From Oscillospiraceae bacterium UBA6370 (lineage in GTDB: Bacteria; Bacillota; Clostridia; Oscillospirales; Oscillospiraceae): a DNA stretch of 25,606 nt. The stretch lies in contig DJRC01000031.1 of the NCBI GenBank assembly GCA_002437735.1, positions 1-25,606 on the forward strand. The letters are read 5' to 3'. The position numbers and the translations under genes were made by a program. The notes beneath the pieces were generated by a model. That model saw only the letters and a list, made by a program, of their open reading frames with translations. It did not search any database and was not told the DNA's origin. Shown in pieces: positions 24,182-25,606 of the stretch (position 1 is the stretch's first letter; each line of letters starts with the position of its first letter).

Positions 24182-25329
24182 GCATCGTGTTGGACGACCT
24201 CACCGCGCGGCTCGACACGCTCGCCAAGGCCGTGCTTTCGCAGCCGCTCGTGCGCATCGGCTGCTCCAAGGTGACCATCCGCCCGCTGTCGCTGCGCGGC
24301 AAGGCGTTCTTTCAGCTCGAGTACCAGCAGGGGCAGAAGGTCACGCACCGCAACGTGACGAAGGGCGAGCTGCCCGGGCTGTTCGCGCAGGAGCTGGACG
24401 GTCTCTATCTTCAGGCCGTGCTCTGCACCGAAACAGAGACGCGCCAGTACATCCGCAAGGCGAACGGCAGCTACAAATGCACCGCAAAGGGCGAGGCACA
24501 GCGTACCGCCGCGCCGAAAGCGCATGACCGCCGAAAGGAATATATCCTTGCCGAGGGTGAGAATATCCCCGCGCTCGTCGACCTCGGCGTGTTCACGTCG
24601 GACCTCCGCATCGTCAAGGCAAAGTACGATAAGTACAAGCAGATCAACCGCTTCATTGAACTGGTGGACGACGCCTTCCGCGCCTCGGAGCAGTCGGAGA
24701 TCACCATCCTTGACTTCGGCTGCGGCAAATCGTACCTCACGTTCATCCTCTACTACTATTTCACCGTCAAGCGCGGCGTGAAGGCGACCATCCTCGGCTA
24801 CGACCTCAAGGAGGATGTGGTGGAGCATTGCAACGCCATCGCGCAAAAGTACGGCTACGACGGCCTGCGCTTCGTCGTGAGCGACGTCACGCGCGATACG
24901 CTCGCCGATACCCACGTCGATATGGTCGTCACGCTCCACGCCTGCGACACCGCCACGGACTATGCCCTCTGGTACGCCGTTGAAAAGGGCGTGAAACACA
25001 TCTTTTCCGTTCCCTGCTGCCAGCACGAGGTCAACGCCACCATCCACAAGGGCGGCGATTTCGACGTGCTGCTGCGCCACGGCCTTTTGCAGGAGCGCTT
25101 CTCTGCCCTGCTGACCGATTCCATCCGCGCCGCCGTGCTCGAGGACATGGGCTACACGGTGGACGTGATCGAATTCATCGACTTCGCCCACTCGCCGAAA
25201 AATCTGATGCTCCGCTGCCGCCGCACAGGCCGCCGCGGCACCAAAAAGCTCGCCGAGTCCCGCCGCCTCCGCGACCAATACCACTTCGAGCAGACCCTCC
25301 TCTCACTCGTAGAAAACGACAGAAAATAA
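24178..25329 (+). CDS. SAM-dependent methyltransferase, Methyltransf_32-like
   Basis: A 383-residue class I methyltransferase. An N-terminal domain of about 150 residues (with a QLEYQQGQKVTHRN segment) precedes the Rossmann domain. The SAM-binding motif I is DFGCGKSYLTF from residue D179, then ILGYDLKEDVVEHC, a VVTLHACDTATDYAL segment and VPCCQHE at 278-284. The CGK loop and PCC motif are those of the family that includes eukaryotic METTL25/RRNAD1-like proteins; targets in bacteria are not established. Overlap with rsmI by 4 bp makes an RNA or ribosome-linked substrate plausible but unproven. The C-terminal 30 residues are basic. It is the last gene before the hairpin-rich non-coding tract. 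Confidence 0.85.
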   Translation: MSIVLDDLTARLDTLAKAVLSQPLVRIGCSKVTIRPLSLRGKAFFQLEYQQGQKVTHRNVTKGELPGLFAQELDGLYLQAVLCTETETRQYIRKANGSYKCTAKGEAQRTAAPKAHDRRKEYILAEGENIPALVDLGVFTSDLRIVKAKYDKYKQINRFIELVDDAFRASEQSEITILDFGCGKSYLTFILYYYFTVKRGVKATILGYDLKEDVVEHCNAIAQKYGYDGLRFVVSDVTRDTLADTHVDMVVTLHACDTATDYALWYAVEKGVKHIFSVPCCQHEVNATIHKGGDFDVLLRHGLLQERFSALLTDSIRAAVLEDMGYTVDVIEFIDFAHSPKNLMLRCRRTGRRGTKKLAESRRLRDQYHFEQTLLSLVENDRK

Positions 25330-25340
25330 GCCTCGCAGAG

Positions 25341-25364
25341 TTTCGTGCCGCGCACGGCACGAAA
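25341..25364. repeat. 10-bp stem-loop directly after the methyltransferase gene
   Basis: A perfect stem, TTTCGTGCCG (25341-25350) with CGGCACGAAA (25355-25364), and a CGCA loop. An A run rather than a T run follows on the + strand, so it is a poor + strand terminator; RNA 3'-end protection or part of the repeat element are alternatives. Confidence 0.75.
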
Positions 25365-25406
25365 AAATCTTAATCGTTTAATTCCGACGTTACCGTCGCG
25401 GCGAAT

Positions 25407-25439
25407 ACGATTTTCACGCCAAACAGGCGTGAAAATCGT
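25407..25439. repeat. 14-bp perfect stem-loop inside the element
   Basis: ACGATTTTCACGCC (25407-25420) pairs perfectly with 25426-25439 around an AAACA loop. No U-tract follows. It is the longest uninterrupted loop-bearing stem in the tract. Confidence 0.85.
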
Positions 25440-25584
25440 GCCGCTTCCTCGAAAGCGCTTCGCTTCATCCGCCACAGGCGGCGCTTCGCCGATTTCCATG
25501 TGCGTGCCAAAAAACTCTCTGCGCGGAGCGAACGTGCGCGCCTCCGGCGCGTGCGCTGAGCGCAGCGCAATCCTCACTCAAAAA

Positions 25585-25606
25585 GGACGCTCTCGCGAGA
25601 GCGTCC
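25585..25606. terminator. 22-base perfect palindrome at the window end, probable terminator
   Basis: The two 11-base arms (25585-25595 and 25596-25606) are fully complementary. The palindrome is preceded by AAAAA (25580-25584). If the sequence continues with a T run beyond the edge, this is a bidirectional terminator; that part cannot be seen. Confidence 0.6.

Larger units (their letters stand above)
25330..25606. repeat. Hairpin-dense non-coding element, cut by window edge
   Basis: At least eight short inverted repeats are packed into 277 bp: 25341-25364, 25385-25398, 25407-25439, 25453-25465, 25469-25481 (alternatively 25479-25491), 25533-25555, 25552-25569 and 25585-25606. The word CGTGCC recurs at 25344, 25437 and 25503, with its complement at 25356-25361. 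Sequences at 25334-25343 and 25512-25523 form an imperfect outer inverted repeat. Open frames here, on the minus strand, are Arg/Ala-rich and lack convincing starts or domains, so I treat the tract as non-coding. It resembles an interspersed palindromic repeat or a MITE-like remnant, but copy number cannot be tested here. Confidence 0.7.

Noticed and set aside
25152..25577. A 141-codon minus-strand frame running from the hairpin tract into the methyltransferase gene.
   Set aside because: It overlaps a solid + strand gene, its start lies inside palindromic repeats, and the translation is basic and repetitive with no recognisable fold.

Overview
The window looks like a chromosomal core segment from a GC-rich, monoderm member of the Clostridia, probably an Oscillospiraceae/Ruminococcaceae-type gut bacterium. 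That placement is inferred from gene content (SepF, DivIVA, a DUF4015-type anchored protein, Firmicutes-style mutS-mutL-miaA-hfq order), strong AGGAGG-type ribosome binding sites and GC-rich codon use; no rRNA gene is present to confirm it. I see no prophage, insertion sequence, CRISPR array, tRNA or rRNA. Coding density is very high, most genes are on the + strand, and many neighbours overlap by 1-20 bp.

Layout. 1-3446: the 3' half of dnaK, then dnaJ, a PHP-family phosphoesterase and rpiB, closed by a strong terminator. 3552-4631: a membrane-anchored DUF4015-type putative glycoside hydrolase, facing a minus-strand metallo-beta-lactamase-fold gene across a bidirectional terminator. 5460-5568: a divergent promoter region whose two -35 boxes overlap; it drives that gene leftward and a radical SAM/SPASM gene rightward. 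5569-9526: the radical SAM/SPASM gene, mutY, tdk, a PflX-like radical SAM gene and a dCMP deaminase (thymidylate salvage plus DNA repair). 9574-10104: minus-strand inorganic pyrophosphatase, divergent from miaB, each with a near-consensus promoter. 10346-20458: miaB, a COG1237-type metallo-hydrolase, mutS, a CPBP membrane protease, mutL, miaA, hfq and an HlyD-like membrane protein. 20455-22353: yggS, sepF and divIVA, a division and envelope group, ending in a terminator. 22407-25329: a HAD phosphatase, rsmI and an overlapping Methyltransf_32-type methyltransferase. 25330-25606: non-coding DNA packed with hairpins, running off the window edge.

Functionally the window joins protein folding (DnaK/DnaJ), mismatch and oxidative-damage repair (MutS, MutL, MutY), tRNA A37 modification (MiaA makes i6A, MiaB converts it to ms2i6A), rRNA methylation (RsmI), RNA chaperoning (Hfq), pyrimidine deoxynucleotide supply (Tdk, dCMP deaminase) and septum placement (SepF, DivIVA).

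I found no clear new multi-gene system such as a defence island or biosynthetic cluster. The most interesting items are the hairpin-dense element at the right edge, the overlapping divergent promoters at 5489-5539, intercistronic terminators whose U-tracts lie next to the downstream ribosome binding site (dnaK/dnaJ and divIVA/HAD), and the poorly characterised proteins embedded in essential operons (HlyD-like protein, CPBP protease, COG1237 hydrolase, Methyltransf_32 protein).
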